A stretch of 21,162 nucleotides of DNA from Brevundimonas sp. UBA7534 (GCF_002479325.1 NZ_DLMO01000142.1:1-21162), one strand, 5' to 3'. Positions 1 to 7,501 are shown, numbered from the stretch's first letter. The notes: generated by a model from the letters alone, not told the origin. Program-made: numbers and translations.

Positions 1-279
1 CAGGCGGCCGACGCAGGGAATCTGCAGCGCGCGGGCGACGATGGCGGCCGGATCGCTGGCCATGGCGGGCGCGACCGGGGCGGGCGGGGCGACCGGAGCC
101 GCGGCGGCAGGCGCCGGCGCGTAGTGGACCGGCGCGGCGGCCACGGTCACTTCACGCTTCACCTTGATCTTCAGATCGCCGCGCTCGACCTCGACCTCGG
201 TCAGGTCTGTGTCGTTCAGGATGTCGGCCAGTTGCCGCACCAGGTTCGCGTCGATGTCGTGTTTCTTGTCGTCGGCCAT
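1..279 (-). CDS. accB: AccB, biotin carboxyl carrier protein of acetyl-CoA carboxylase (5' part only)
   Basis: The first 93 codons of a minus-strand gene that runs off the left edge. The N-terminal block (MADDKKHDIDANLVRQLADI, then ILNDTDLTEVEVERGDLKI) is the typical alphaproteobacterial AccB N-terminus. It is followed by an Ala/Pro-rich linker, as expected before the biotinyl domain. AccB carries biotin between biotin carboxylase and carboxyltransferase in the first committed step of fatty-acid synthesis. It lies 45 bases downstream of aroQ on the same strand, the common aroQ-accB-accC order of this class. Where the biotinyl domain should begin with SPMVGT-like residues, the last codons read IPCVGRL, which is atypical and lies right at the contig edge. 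The biotin lysine motif (EAMK) would be outside the window. Identity is secure from the N-terminus; the last 15 or so codons are not. Confidence 0.82.
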   Translation of the reverse strand, partial: MADDKKHDIDANLVRQLADILNDTDLTEVEVERGDLKIKVKREVTVAAAPVHYAPAPAAAAPVAPPAPVAPAMASDPAAIVARALQIPCVGRL

Positions 280-324
280 TGGAATTGCGCCTTGTCTTTC
301 GTCTTGTTCTCGAACGGGGCGGGC

Positions 325-771
325 TCAGCCACGTTCCCGAATCTGGGTCAGGGCCGCCTGGACGGCCAGGTCATAGCCGGCCGGGCCGAAGCCGGCGATG
401 ACGCCGGTCGCCGCGGACGACACGTAGGAGTGATGCCGGAACGCCTCGCGCGTCGCCGGATTGGACAGGTGAAGCTCGATCACCGGGATGGTCAGCGTCT
501 TCAGCGCGTCGTGCAACGCCACCGAGGTATGGCTGTAGGCCGCCGGATTGAGGATGAGCGCATCGGCCCCCTCGCGCGCCTCCTGAATCCAGTCGACCAG
601 CACGCCCTCGTGGTTGGTCTGACGGAACACCACGCGCGCGCCCGCCGCGGCCTTAATGCAGCGCGCCTCAATGTCCGCGAGCGTCTCGCGGCCATAGATG
701 TGCGGCTCCCGAACCCCGAGCAGGTTCAGGTTGGGACCGTTGAGCACGTGGATGACGGGCGTTTCGGGCAT
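325..771 (-). CDS. aroQ: Type II 3-dehydroquinate dehydratase
   Basis: 148 residues, the usual length for the dodecameric type II enzyme, which converts 3-dehydroquinate to 3-dehydroshikimate in the cytosolic shikimate pathway. Family motifs are all present: VLNGPNLNLLGVREPHIYG near the N-terminus with the catalytic Arg-Glu-Tyr region, NHEGVLVDWIQEA, LILNPAAYSHTSVAL, and IELHLSNPATREAFRHHSYV. The ATG at 771 is chosen over the upstream in-frame start at 852 because the protein then begins a few residues before the conserved VLNGPN strand, and an AGAGG lies just upstream. The extra upstream residues are low-complexity and unlike the family. Downstream on the same strand is accB (45-base gap), so the two are probably one transcript. 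Confidence 0.95.
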   Translation of the reverse strand: MPETPVIHVLNGPNLNLLGVREPHIYGRETLADIEARCIKAAAGARVVFRQTNHEGVLVDWIQEAREGADALILNPAAYSHTSVALHDALKTLTIPVIELHLSNPATREAFRHHSYVSSAATGVIAGFGPAGYDLAVQAALTQIRERG

Positions 772-811
772 GGCCTCTGAATCGGCGTCCTTTCGGCGAC
801 GCAAGAGGGGC

Positions 812-839
812 CTTTTACCGGAGCCGCCGCCGGGGTCAA
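812..839 (-). promoter_or_regulatory. Candidate sigma-70-type promoter for aroQ-accB
   Basis: On the minus strand TTGACC (834-839) is followed after 16 bases by TAAAAG (812-817), four of six matches to the -10 consensus. This would give a leader of roughly 35 bases before the aroQ ATG at 771. Found by eye only; GC-rich alphaproteobacterial promoters are poorly predictable. Confidence 0.35.
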
Positions 840-862
840 ACGATCCGCACACAAACTTGACC
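834..862. repeat. Inverted repeat with TTGACC on both strands, between aroQ and the thiS side
   Basis: GGTCAA (834-839) and TTGACC (857-862) are perfect inverted copies, with flanking CCGG on both sides offset by one base, separated by 17 bases. Each arm is a -35-like hexamer reading outwards or inwards into the divergent aroQ / thiS spacer, so it may be back-to-back promoter elements or an operator. The plus-strand arm has no good -10 partner. Confidence 0.35.
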
Positions 863-939
863 CGGCGTCAGCGGCCCGAATCCCGCACGCCTTGCGCCAT
901 TGGTCCCGATCCGGGACAGCTCGCCCGAAAGGCGTCGAC

Positions 940-1035
940 ATGGACAGAGAGGCCCGAATGGCGCTTCGCGCTTGCGTCGCCGTCTTCGCAGCGTTCGCGG
1001 CGACGGTGGCCGCGTGGTTCTTCGAGGCGGGCTGA
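940..1035 (+). CDS. Possible 31-residue single-helix membrane peptide upstream of thiS
   Basis: A short ORF beginning ATG at 940, with AAAGGCG about six bases upstream as a plausible ribosome site, ending TGA at 1033-1035. The product has a charged start (MDREARMALR) followed by about 18 hydrophobic residues (VAVFAAFAATVAAWFF) and a short EAG end: one predicted membrane helix. It sits in the otherwise empty 343-base spacer between aroQ and thiS, and its stop is about 80 bases before thiS. I do not recognise a family. It could be a small membrane protein, a leader peptide for thiSG, or a chance ORF in GC-rich DNA. A later ATG at 958 would give 25 residues. Confidence 0.3.
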   Translation: MDREARMALRACVAVFAAFAATVAAWFFEAG

Positions 1036-1114
1036 CCCCTCTGGCGAAGCGGGGGCGGGGTTTCTATGTCCCGACGGACGACGCCCCACCGCCTGATTGT
1101 CCGGAGACCCGCAC

Positions 1115-1315
1115 TTGCACCAGATCCAGCTCAACGGAGAGCCGCGCGCCGTCTTGGCCGCCACCATTCTGGCCCTGGTCGAGGAACTGTCCCTGGACCC
1201 GCGCAAGGTGGCCGTGGAGCGCAATCTGGAGATCGTGCCCCGCTCGCTGCACGCCCAGACGCCGGTGGCCAACGGCGACCGCATCGAACTGGTCCAGTTC
1301 GTCGGCGGGGGCTGA
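1115..1315 (+). CDS. thiS: ThiS, sulfur carrier protein for thiazole synthesis
   Basis: 66 residues ending in Val-Gly-Gly-Gly, so the di-glycine tail that is adenylated and thiocarboxylated is intact. Body motifs fit the ubiquitin-like ThiS fold: IQLNGEPR at the start, VAVERNLEIVPRS in the middle (ThiS: valaxNxxxVpr), and NGDRIELVQFVGGG at the end. ThiS delivers sulfur to ThiG. I chose TTG at 1115 because GGAG lies seven or eight bases upstream and because the protein then starts directly at the first strand. An alternative TTG at 1097 adds six residues. thiG follows 62 bases later on the same strand. No thiF, thiE, thiC or thiO is in the window, and no recognisable TPP riboswitch precedes the gene. 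Confidence 0.9.
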   Translation: MHQIQLNGEPRAVLAATILALVEELSLDPRKVAVERNLEIVPRSLHAQTPVANGDRIELVQFVGGG

Positions 1316-1377
1316 TCGAGTCGAATTGCGTCAGGGGTGACTTTCGCGGGGGCGCCAAGGGGATTAGGTCAGCACCC

Positions 1378-2166
1378 ATGACCGACACCGCCCCCGCTTC
1401 TGAAACCTGGACCGTCGCCGGCCGCACCTTCTCGTCGCGCCTGATCGTCGGCACCGGCAAATACGCCGACTACGCTCAGAACGCCGCCGCCGCCGAGGCC
1501 GCGGGGGCCGAGATCGTGACCGTGGCCGTGCGTCGCGTGAACCTGACCGATCCGAACCAGCCGATGCTGGTCGACCATGTGAAACCCGACCGTTTCACCT
1601 TCCTGCCCAACACGGCCGGATGCTTCACCGGCGAGGATGCGGTTCGCACCTTGCGCCTGGCGCGCGAGGCGGGCGGCTGGAGCCTGGTCAAGCTGGAGGT
1701 GCTGTCGAACACCGCCCACCTCTATCCGGACATGGTCGAGACGCTGCGGGCGTTGGACCTGCTGATCAAGGACGGTTTCGACGTCATGGTCTACTGCACC
1801 GACGACGTGGTGATGGCCAAGCGGCTGGAAGACGCCGGGGCAGCGGCCATCATGCCCGCCGCGGCCCCGATCGGGTCCGGTCTTGGCATTCAGAACGAGA
1901 TCAACGTCCGCCTGATCGTGGAGCAGGCCAAGGTGCCGGTGCTGGTGGACGCCGGCGTCGGCACCGCGTCCGACGCCACGCGGGCGATGGAGCTGGGCTG
2001 CGACGCGGTGCTGATGAACACCGCCATCGCCGGGGCCAAGGATCCGATCCGAATGGCCCGGGCCATGAAGCACGCCGTCATCGCGGGTCGCGACGCCTAT
2101 CTGGCGGGCCGGATGCCCAAGCGGATGTACGCCGACCCGTCCTCGCCGCTGGCTGGCTTGATCTAG
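1378..2166 (+). CDS. thiG: Thiazole synthase ThiG
   Basis: 262 residues, normal for ThiG, a cytosolic TIM-barrel enzyme. It joins 1-deoxy-D-xylulose 5-phosphate, dehydroglycine and the ThiS thiocarboxylate into the thiazole phosphate of thiamine. Visible hallmarks: SRLIVGTGKY near the N-terminus, LPNTAGCFTGEDAVRTLRLA, the Schiff-base lysine in LVKLEVL (about Lys105), IMPAAAPIGSGLGIQN, VPVLVDAGVGTASDA and CDAVLMNTAIAGAKDP phosphate-binding loops. The ATG at 1378 is preferred; the longer open frame running back to 1066 overlaps thiS in another frame and is arginine-rich shadow sequence. The gene forms a likely operon with thiS. Its TAG stop overlaps the stop of the convergent dsbA-like gene inside one CTAG. 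Confidence 0.96.
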   Translation: MTDTAPASETWTVAGRTFSSRLIVGTGKYADYAQNAAAAEAAGAEIVTVAVRRVNLTDPNQPMLVDHVKPDRFTFLPNTAGCFTGEDAVRTLRLAREAGGWSLVKLEVLSNTAHLYPDMVETLRALDLLIKDGFDVMVYCTDDVVMAKRLEDAGAAAIMPAAAPIGSGLGIQNEINVRLIVEQAKVPVLVDAGVGTASDATRAMELGCDAVLMNTAIAGAKDPIRMARAMKHAVIAGRDAYLAGRMPKRMYADPSSPLAGLI

Positions 2167-2933
2167 CGCTTGGCCGCCTCGATCAGTCGGCCGATTTCGG
2201 CCGGGTCGATGCTGGGGCTGGCGCGTCCGTTGACGAAGAAGGTCGGCGTGCCCTGCAGCTGCAGCGCCGCCGCCGTGGTGTGGATGTCGGCGATGTGGCG
2301 CGTCGTGTCGATGGCCGAGATGGCCGCCTTGGCGCGGGTCATGTCCACGCCGTGCTCGCTCAGGATGCGGTCGACGGTCTCGGGCGTCAGAGCCGGCTCG
2401 GTCATCAGGGCGTCATAGACTTCCAGATACTTGCCCTGCTGGTGTGCAGCCAGGGCCGCGCGCGCGGCGTATTGAGAGGTGACGTCCTCGCCGCGATCCA
2501 GGATAGGCCAGTCCTTGAACACGAACCGGACTTCCGGATGGGCCGCCATCAGGGCGCGGTAGTCGTGGGCCACGGCCTTGCACCCGGGGCAACGGAAGTC
2601 GAAGAACTCGATCACCGTCACCTTGGCGTCCACCGGGCCGAAGGCCGGATCGCGCGGATCGGGTTTCAGCAGGGCGGCGTTTGCCTGGGCCAGGTCGTTG
2701 ATGGTGTCGACCCGCGCCTGGGCCTCCTTGTCCTGAAGCGCCGCGCTGGCCTCCTGCAGCACCTCGGGGTGGTTCAGCAGATAGGACCGGACGTTGGCCC
2801 CGGTGAACCAGGGCGCCGCCGCTAGGCCCAGGGCCACGACCGACACGCCCAGCGCGACATAGCCGGCGCGGCCGCCCGTCAGCCAGGGCGTCTTGGAGGG
2901 CCGGGATTCAGGCGCGGGAGCGGGTTCGGTCAT
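2163..2933 (-). CDS. DsbA-family thioredoxin-fold protein, membrane-anchored
   Basis: 256 residues. A short Pro-rich cytoplasmic stretch is followed by one membrane helix at about residues 24-42 (YVALGVSVVALGLAAAPW), then a periplasmic helical region (YLLNHPEVLQEASAAL) common to this alphaproteobacterial family. The thioredoxin domain follows, with the redox pair Cys115-Pro-Gly-Cys118 in FFDFRCPGCKA and the cis-proline loop GTPTFF (Pro230). It probably oxidises or isomerises disulfides of exported proteins. A CPGC pair, rather than the CPHC of classical DsbA, suggests a different redox potential. It starts 37 bases after the M48 protease stop on the same strand, so the two envelope quality-control genes are likely co-transcribed. 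The exact partner and whether it acts as oxidase or isomerase cannot be read from sequence. Confidence 0.88.
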   Translation of the reverse strand: MTEPAPAPESRPSKTPWLTGGRAGYVALGVSVVALGLAAAPWFTGANVRSYLLNHPEVLQEASAALQDKEAQARVDTINDLAQANAALLKPDPRDPAFGPVDAKVTVIEFFDFRCPGCKAVAHDYRALMAAHPEVRFVFKDWPILDRGEDVTSQYAARAALAAHQQGKYLEVYDALMTEPALTPETVDRILSEHGVDMTRAKAAISAIDTTRHIADIHTTAAALQLQGTPTFFVNGRASPSIDPAEIGRLIEAAKR

Positions 2934-2970
2934 GAAGCCTGTCTGATCTGGTTGGGAGAAAAGGGGAAAG

Positions 2971-4371
2971 TCAGTTCAGCGTCGTCGGGCGACGGGCCGC
3001 GTCGCGGCGGTCGAGGTCCTGCAGGTCCGCTGGCGTCGCGCCGGAGGCCAGCACGATATCTACCGCCCGGCGCCATTCGATGGAGCCGGGGTCCAGCATG
3101 GAGCGGGCGCGCAGGGCGAACTGCGTGGCCTGGTCCTCCTGCCCCGCAGCGAAATAGTATTCGGCCGAGGCTAGCCGCGCCTCACCGTCCTTGCCTTCCG
3201 AGGCGTAGGCCTGGGACAGCAGACGCCAGGCCATCGTGTTGTCGTTCTCGGCCACCGTGGCGTACTTCAGGTTCGAGATCGCCTCTTCCAGATTGGCCTT
3301 GTCGTTGGTCTGGATCAGCGCGTGGGCCAGGTTGATGCGCAAAAGGGGCGCTTCGGGCATCAGCCGCGCGGCCTCGCGATGGGCGACGACGGCCTCGGCC
3401 GGGCGACCCTCTTCAAACAAGATCTGACCCTTCAGTTCGGCGAAATAGGGATTGGTCGGGTCGCCAGCGATCAAAGCGTCGACCGCCGTCAGGGCCTGCT
3501 CGGTTTGACCGTTGCGATACCAGGCGATGGCGCGGGCGTAGCGGCCGGGCAGGGAGGTGTCGCTGGACGGATAGGCCCGCAGGGTCGTTGCGGGGGGATC
3601 CATGAAGGCGTGGATCTTGGCCAGGATCAGCGCGTGCTGGGCCATCCGCTCGGGCGTGTCGCGTACGCCGTAATGCGGCTGTTCCTCGACATAGCGGCGG
3701 ATCGATTCGATGCGCTGCGACGACAGCGGGTGGCTGCGGAAATAGGGGTAGCGCCGATCGTCCGAGAAGACTTCCTGGGCGCGGAAATTCTCGAAGAAGT
3801 CGACCAGCCCCTTGCCGGACAGACCCGCGCCCTCCAGCGCCCGGGCGCCGGTCAGGTCGGCTTCGCCCTCCTGGCTCTGCATGTAGTGCAACGCTCCCAG
3901 CGTGCCGAAATAGCCGCTGGATCCGATCAGAACCGCGCCGGCGTCGGGCGCGCCGGCGGCGATGGCCAGCGCGCCCAGCGCCATCGACATGATCATCGGC
4001 TGCCGGCCCGCGTTCTGGGCGCCGTCGCGCAGGGTGTGGCGGTTCTTGATGTGCCCCGCCTCGTGCGCCATCACCCCCAGCAGTTCGCCGGGGTTCTTGG
4101 TGCGCAGGATCAGGCCCGTGTTGACGCCCATGATCCGGCCACGCGTGGCGAAGGCGTTCAGGTCGCCGTCATTGACCAACAGGACCTCGACGTCGCTGGG
4201 GTTCAGACCCATCGAGACGAAGACCGGATCGGCCCATTCGCGAATGATGCCCTCGACCTCGGTGTCGCGGATCAGGCTCTGGGCGGCGGCCTGGCCGGCG
4301 ACGAGGAGGGCGCACAGGCCCGCCGCCGTCGCGGCCAGAAGGCGGGATGCAGATCGGGGAAGCCAACGCAT
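2971..4371 (-). CDS. Periplasmic M48 metalloprotease with TPR domain (BepA/YfgC-like)
   Basis: 466 residues. An N-terminal signal peptide (MRWLPRSASRLLAATAAGL, hydrophobic core, cleavage likely after AGQAAA near residue 30) precedes an M48 protease domain. The zinc motif is HEAGH (His103, Glu104, His107 in GVMAHEAGHIKNRH), with the third ligand in SQEGEADLTGARAL (Glu168). The C-terminal half, from about residue 260, consists of TPR-like helices (NPYFAELKGQILFEEGRPAE, LINLAHALIQTND-type repeats). This layout is that of BepA, which degrades stalled outer-membrane assembly intermediates such as LptD. The ATG at 4371 is chosen over one at 4407 because GGAG lies eight bases upstream and the signal peptide then begins properly. 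It is followed by the dsbA-like gene, and rne lies upstream on the same strand, separated by about 60 bases. Confidence 0.92.
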   Translation of the reverse strand: MRWLPRSASRLLAATAAGLCALLVAGQAAAQSLIRDTEVEGIIREWADPVFVSMGLNPSDVEVLLVNDGDLNAFATRGRIMGVNTGLILRTKNPGELLGVMAHEAGHIKNRHTLRDGAQNAGRQPMIMSMALGALAIAAGAPDAGAVLIGSSGYFGTLGALHYMQSQEGEADLTGARALEGAGLSGKGLVDFFENFRAQEVFSDDRRYPYFRSHPLSSQRIESIRRYVEEQPHYGVRDTPERMAQHALILAKIHAFMDPPATTLRAYPSSDTSLPGRYARAIAWYRNGQTEQALTAVDALIAGDPTNPYFAELKGQILFEEGRPAEAVVAHREAARLMPEAPLLRINLAHALIQTNDKANLEEAISNLKYATVAENDNTMAWRLLSQAYASEGKDGEARLASAEYYFAAGQEDQATQFALRARSMLDPGSIEWRRAVDIVLASGATPADLQDLDRRDAARRPTTLN

Positions 4372-4430
4372 GGCTCTACTCCAATAGCGACCGGCCCCCG
4401 CCTGCATCCTGACAGTCTAATCGTGACCGA

Positions 4431-7109
4431 TCAGCGGCGCCACCACCCCCGCTTGGGCTTTTCGGGCGGTGCGACGATCTGGTTCGGGTCTTCGGCGATG
4501 ATGGCCTCGACGTCGACCTCGGGCTTGGGCGTCTCGAACGGTTCGGACAGGACGGCCGGCTGGGGCTCGGGCTGACGCTCCGGCTCTGGCGCGGCGGCGA
4601 TCTGGGTGGCGTGAGCCTCCTGCGGCGTCACGTCCAGAGCAGCCGGTTCGCCGTCCACCGTCGCTTCGTTGGGCTCGATGGCCGTGTCGGGTTGAGGCTC
4701 GACGTGCGGTTCGACGACGGTGTCCTCGGTCATCTCGGCCCGAGCGGTCTTGCGACGCACGCGGCGCCGTTGCGGCTCGGGCGCGAGGGCCGGCGTTTCG
4801 GCCTCGGCCCCCGAATCCGTCGGGGTCGTCACGGCCATCGGCGTCTCGGGAGAGCCGTCGGGCGGCATGCCTTCGTTGGTGGCGCGGTTTTCGACCTTGA
4901 TCTCGTGACCCATGTCCTGCGCCTGATCCTGGCCGCGACCCCGTCCACGACGACGACGACGGCGACGACCGCCCTCATCGCCCGCACCGTCGGAAGCCGC
5001 CTCGACAAGGCTTTCCGCATGGTCGTCGGCCGGTATGCCGCGTTCGGTCTTGTCCGCGCGCGGCTCGGGCCGGCCCGGGTTCAGCGGGTCGAACCAGACA
5101 TAGGGGTCTTCCAGCGACGGCGTACGGCCGCGCACCCAGGTATAGACGTCGCGTTCACCGTCCTCGCGGACCCGGCGACCGCCGCGGCGACCGCGACGAC
5201 GGCGACGACCGTTTTCGTCTTCATCGTCCGAAGTGTCGTCCACCGAGACCACCGCGTCGTCGGTCTCGTCGCGACGGCTGCCGCGCCGGCGGCGACGATT
5301 GCGACCTCGGCCGCCGTCGTGACGCTCGGCGCGTTCGCGCGGCTCATCGTCGTCGCTGTCCTCGCGGTCCAGCGCTTCTTCGTCTTCATCGTCCTCGTCG
5401 TCGATGACCTCGTCGTCATCGCTCTCCTCGTCCTCGTCCTCGAAGGCGGAGGCGTCGAAATCGTCGTCGAGGTTGGGCAGTTCGATCTCGGGCGCGACGA
5501 AGTCCTCGTTGGTCTCGGTGCGCTCGATGTTGTGCTCGCCCTGGGCCAGGCTGTCGTCGATCTGGACGACGACGTTCAGGCCGCGACGTTCCAGCAGCGA
5601 CTGCAGATATTCGCGCTTGTGGTTGAGGATATACAGGCCGACGGCGGTGCAGACCTTCAGCACGACCACGCCCGCGCCGTTCTTGCCGGCTTCGATGTCC
5701 ACTGCGCGCAAGGTCATCAGGGCGGCGGATTCGGCCGAACGGATGCGGCCGGTGCCCTGGCAGTGCGGGCAGGCCTCGGTCGCGCCCTCGATCACGCCCA
5801 AGCGGCGGCGCTGGCGGCTGATTTCCATCAGACCGAAGGGCGAGATGCGGCCCATCTGGATGCGGGCGCGGTCGGCGGCCAGGGCGTCCTTCAGGGCCTT
5901 TTCCACCGCGCGGTTGTTCTTGCCCTCGTCCATGTCGATGAAGTCGATGACGACCAGGCCGGCAAGGTCGCGCAGGCGCAGCTGGCGAGCGGCCTCGACG
6001 GCGGCTTCCATGTTCGTCTTGAACGCCGTCTGCTCGACGTTGCGCTCCTTGGTGGCGCGGCCGGAGTTGACGTCGATGGCCACCAGGGCCTCGGTCTGGT
6101 TGATGACCAGATAGCCGCCGGACTTCAGCGGCACGACCGGCTGGTGAATCTGCGTCAGCAGTTCCTCGATGCCGTTCGCGGCGAACAGGGGGCGCGACCC
6201 GCGATACAGGTGAACCTTCTTCGCTTGGGCCGGCATCAGCACGCGCATGAAGTCGCGCGCTTCCTTGAAGCCGTCGACGCCCTCGACCTGGATGCCGTCG
6301 AAGTCCTTGTCGAACATGTCGCGCACGGCGCGACGGACCAGGTTTTCCTCCTCGTAGATCATCGCCGGGGCGTGCGAGGCCAGAGTGGTCTCGCGGATCG
6401 TCTCCCACAGGCGCAGCAGGTATTTGTAGTCGCGCTTGATCTCGGCCTTGGTGCGCTTGGCGCCGGCCGTGCGGATGATCAGGCCCATGCCCTTGGGCAC
6501 GTCTAGAGAGGCGACGGCCCCCTTCAGGCGGCGACGGTCGGAGGTGTTGGTGATCTTGCGGCTGATGCCGCCGCCCTTGCCCGTGTTTGGCATCAGCACG
6601 CAGTAGCGGCCGGCCAGGGACAGCCAAGTGGTCAGGGCCGCGCCCTTGGCCCCGCGCTCGTCCTTGACGACCTGCACCAGCAAGATCTGGCGACGCTTGA
6701 TGACGTCCTGGATCTTGTAGCGGCGCATCAGGCGGCGCTTCAGGCGCTCTTCCTCGGCCAGGGCGGCTTCGGGATCGACCTCGTCGTCGGTTGATTCTCG
6801 GCCCAGGTCGTCTTCGTCCTCGTCGTCGTGCGCCTCGGCCATGATGGCTTCGCGGTCGGCGACCGGGATCTGATAGTAGTCGGGATGAATCTCGTTGAAG
6901 GCTAGGAAGCCGTGGCGGTTGCCGCCGTATTCGACGAAGGCGGCCTGCAGGCTGGGTTCTACGCGGGTGACCTTGGCGAGATAGATGTTGCCCCGCAGCT
7001 GGCGCTTGGTTTTCGACTCGAAGTCGAATTCCTCAACCTGGCGTCCGTCCACGATGGCGACGCGGGTTTCTTCCGCGTGCGCCGCATCGATCAGCATTGT
7101 CTTTGACAT
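4431..7109 (-). CDS. rne: Ribonuclease E
   Basis: 892 residues. Order: S1 RNA-binding domain (about 35-160) carrying an acidic insert at about 93-125, RNase H-like and 5'-sensor region, DNase I-like catalytic core with Mg-binding Asp346 (LVAIDVNSGR) and Asp389 (LVVIDFIDMDEG), then the Zn-link Cys447-Pro-His-Cys450. The C-terminal half is intrinsically disordered: a run of Asp/Glu (about 550-610) followed by three arginine-rich RNA-binding patches (for example GRNRRRRRGSRR) and an acidic/Pro-rich tail. It ends KPKRGWWRR, the Gly-Trp-Trp element shown in Caulobacter to recruit polynucleotide phosphorylase, so this RNase E probably scaffolds a degradosome. ATG at 7109 gives the canonical MSKTMLIDAAH start; an upstream in-frame start at 7133 is less likely. 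It is divergent from the amidase gene, with a long structured leader. Confidence 0.97.
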   Translation of the reverse strand: MSKTMLIDAAHAEETRVAIVDGRQVEEFDFESKTKRQLRGNIYLAKVTRVEPSLQAAFVEYGGNRHGFLAFNEIHPDYYQIPVADREAIMAEAHDDEDEDDLGRESTDDEVDPEAALAEEERLKRRLMRRYKIQDVIKRRQILLVQVVKDERGAKGAALTTWLSLAGRYCVLMPNTGKGGGISRKITNTSDRRRLKGAVASLDVPKGMGLIIRTAGAKRTKAEIKRDYKYLLRLWETIRETTLASHAPAMIYEEENLVRRAVRDMFDKDFDGIQVEGVDGFKEARDFMRVLMPAQAKKVHLYRGSRPLFAANGIEELLTQIHQPVVPLKSGGYLVINQTEALVAIDVNSGRATKERNVEQTAFKTNMEAAVEAARQLRLRDLAGLVVIDFIDMDEGKNNRAVEKALKDALAADRARIQMGRISPFGLMEISRQRRRLGVIEGATEACPHCQGTGRIRSAESAALMTLRAVDIEAGKNGAGVVVLKVCTAVGLYILNHKREYLQSLLERRGLNVVVQIDDSLAQGEHNIERTETNEDFVAPEIELPNLDDDFDASAFEDEDEESDDDEVIDDEDDEDEEALDREDSDDDEPRERAERHDGGRGRNRRRRRGSRRDETDDAVVSVDDTSDDEDENGRRRRRGRRGGRRVREDGERDVYTWVRGRTPSLEDPYVWFDPLNPGRPEPRADKTERGIPADDHAESLVEAASDGAGDEGGRRRRRRRGRGRGQDQAQDMGHEIKVENRATNEGMPPDGSPETPMAVTTPTDSGAEAETPALAPEPQRRRVRRKTARAEMTEDTVVEPHVEPQPDTAIEPNEATVDGEPAALDVTPQEAHATQIAAAPEPERQPEPQPAVLSEPFETPKPEVDVEAIIAEDPNQIVAPPEKPKRGWWRR

Positions 7110-7202
7110 GGAAAGTCTCTCTCTGGCGCGCACGGGCCCGGCATGCCGAAATCTCGGTCAGGGTCGCGGGGGCTCGCCGAATGGGGGTGAGGGCCGGCGC
7201 AC

Positions 7203-7256
7203 GCGACATCCCGCCGCCGAAGGCGACGCTGGCTTGTTCAAGCCGGTTGGGATCGC
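7203..7256 (-). promoter_or_regulatory. Predicted multibranched RNA structure in the rne 5' leader
   Basis: Read on the minus strand, GCG plus ATCCC (7249-7256) pairs with GGGAT plus CGC (7203-7212) to close a loop containing two hairpins: GGCTT-GAAC-AAGCC (7231-7244) and GTCGCC-TTC-GGCGGC (7213-7227). This is a closed three-way-junction shape, with only a two-base bulge in the outer stem, about 95-145 bases before the rne start codon. RNase E controls its own mRNA through leader structures in other bacteria, so a similar role is inferred. Folding was done by eye, and GC-rich DNA makes chance stems common. Confidence 0.4.
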
Positions 7257-7485
7257 AGGCGAAAAGGCCCATGGAAGTCTTCGGTCCTGAACCGGGCGCG
7301 CCATGACCACATATGCGGACGGCCGCGACCCTGGTCCGTTCTTCAAGCCGCCTGGCGATGCCGGCCGGCTCTCGGATTGGTGAAAGTCGAACGCCGCGAG
7401 GAGGGCGCGCCGGGCGTCGCCTGGGGCGAAGCGGCGCGATCGGTTCGCGAGCGGACCAAAGCATAGTCATCGCGGGCGGAAATTA

Positions 7486-7501
7486 AAAGCGGTCGCGCTT
7501 T
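7486..7501. repeat. Inverted repeat AAAGCG-GTCG-CGCTTT between rne and amidase
   Basis: A perfect 6-base inverted repeat with a 4-base spacer in the lowest-GC patch of the spacer, flanked by TTAA on both sides (one base out of symmetry). Possible transcription-factor site or promoter-proximal hairpin. It is about 60 bases upstream of the amidase start. No T-run follows on either strand, so it is not an obvious terminator. Confidence 0.3.

Noticed and set aside
860..1115. TPP riboswitch before thiS
   Set aside because: Neither the CTGAGA element nor the second conserved half of the thi-box could be found; the GC-rich stretch near 1040-1105 only superficially resembles it.
4611..6506. 631-codon plus-strand ORF opposite rne
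   Set aside because: Antisense shadow of a well-supported RNase E gene; composition is dictated by the opposite strand.
7033..7470. 145-codon minus-strand ORF across the rne leader
   Set aside because: Overlaps the rne start in another frame, is arginine/proline-rich with no family motif, and has no ribosome site; typical GC-rich shadow.
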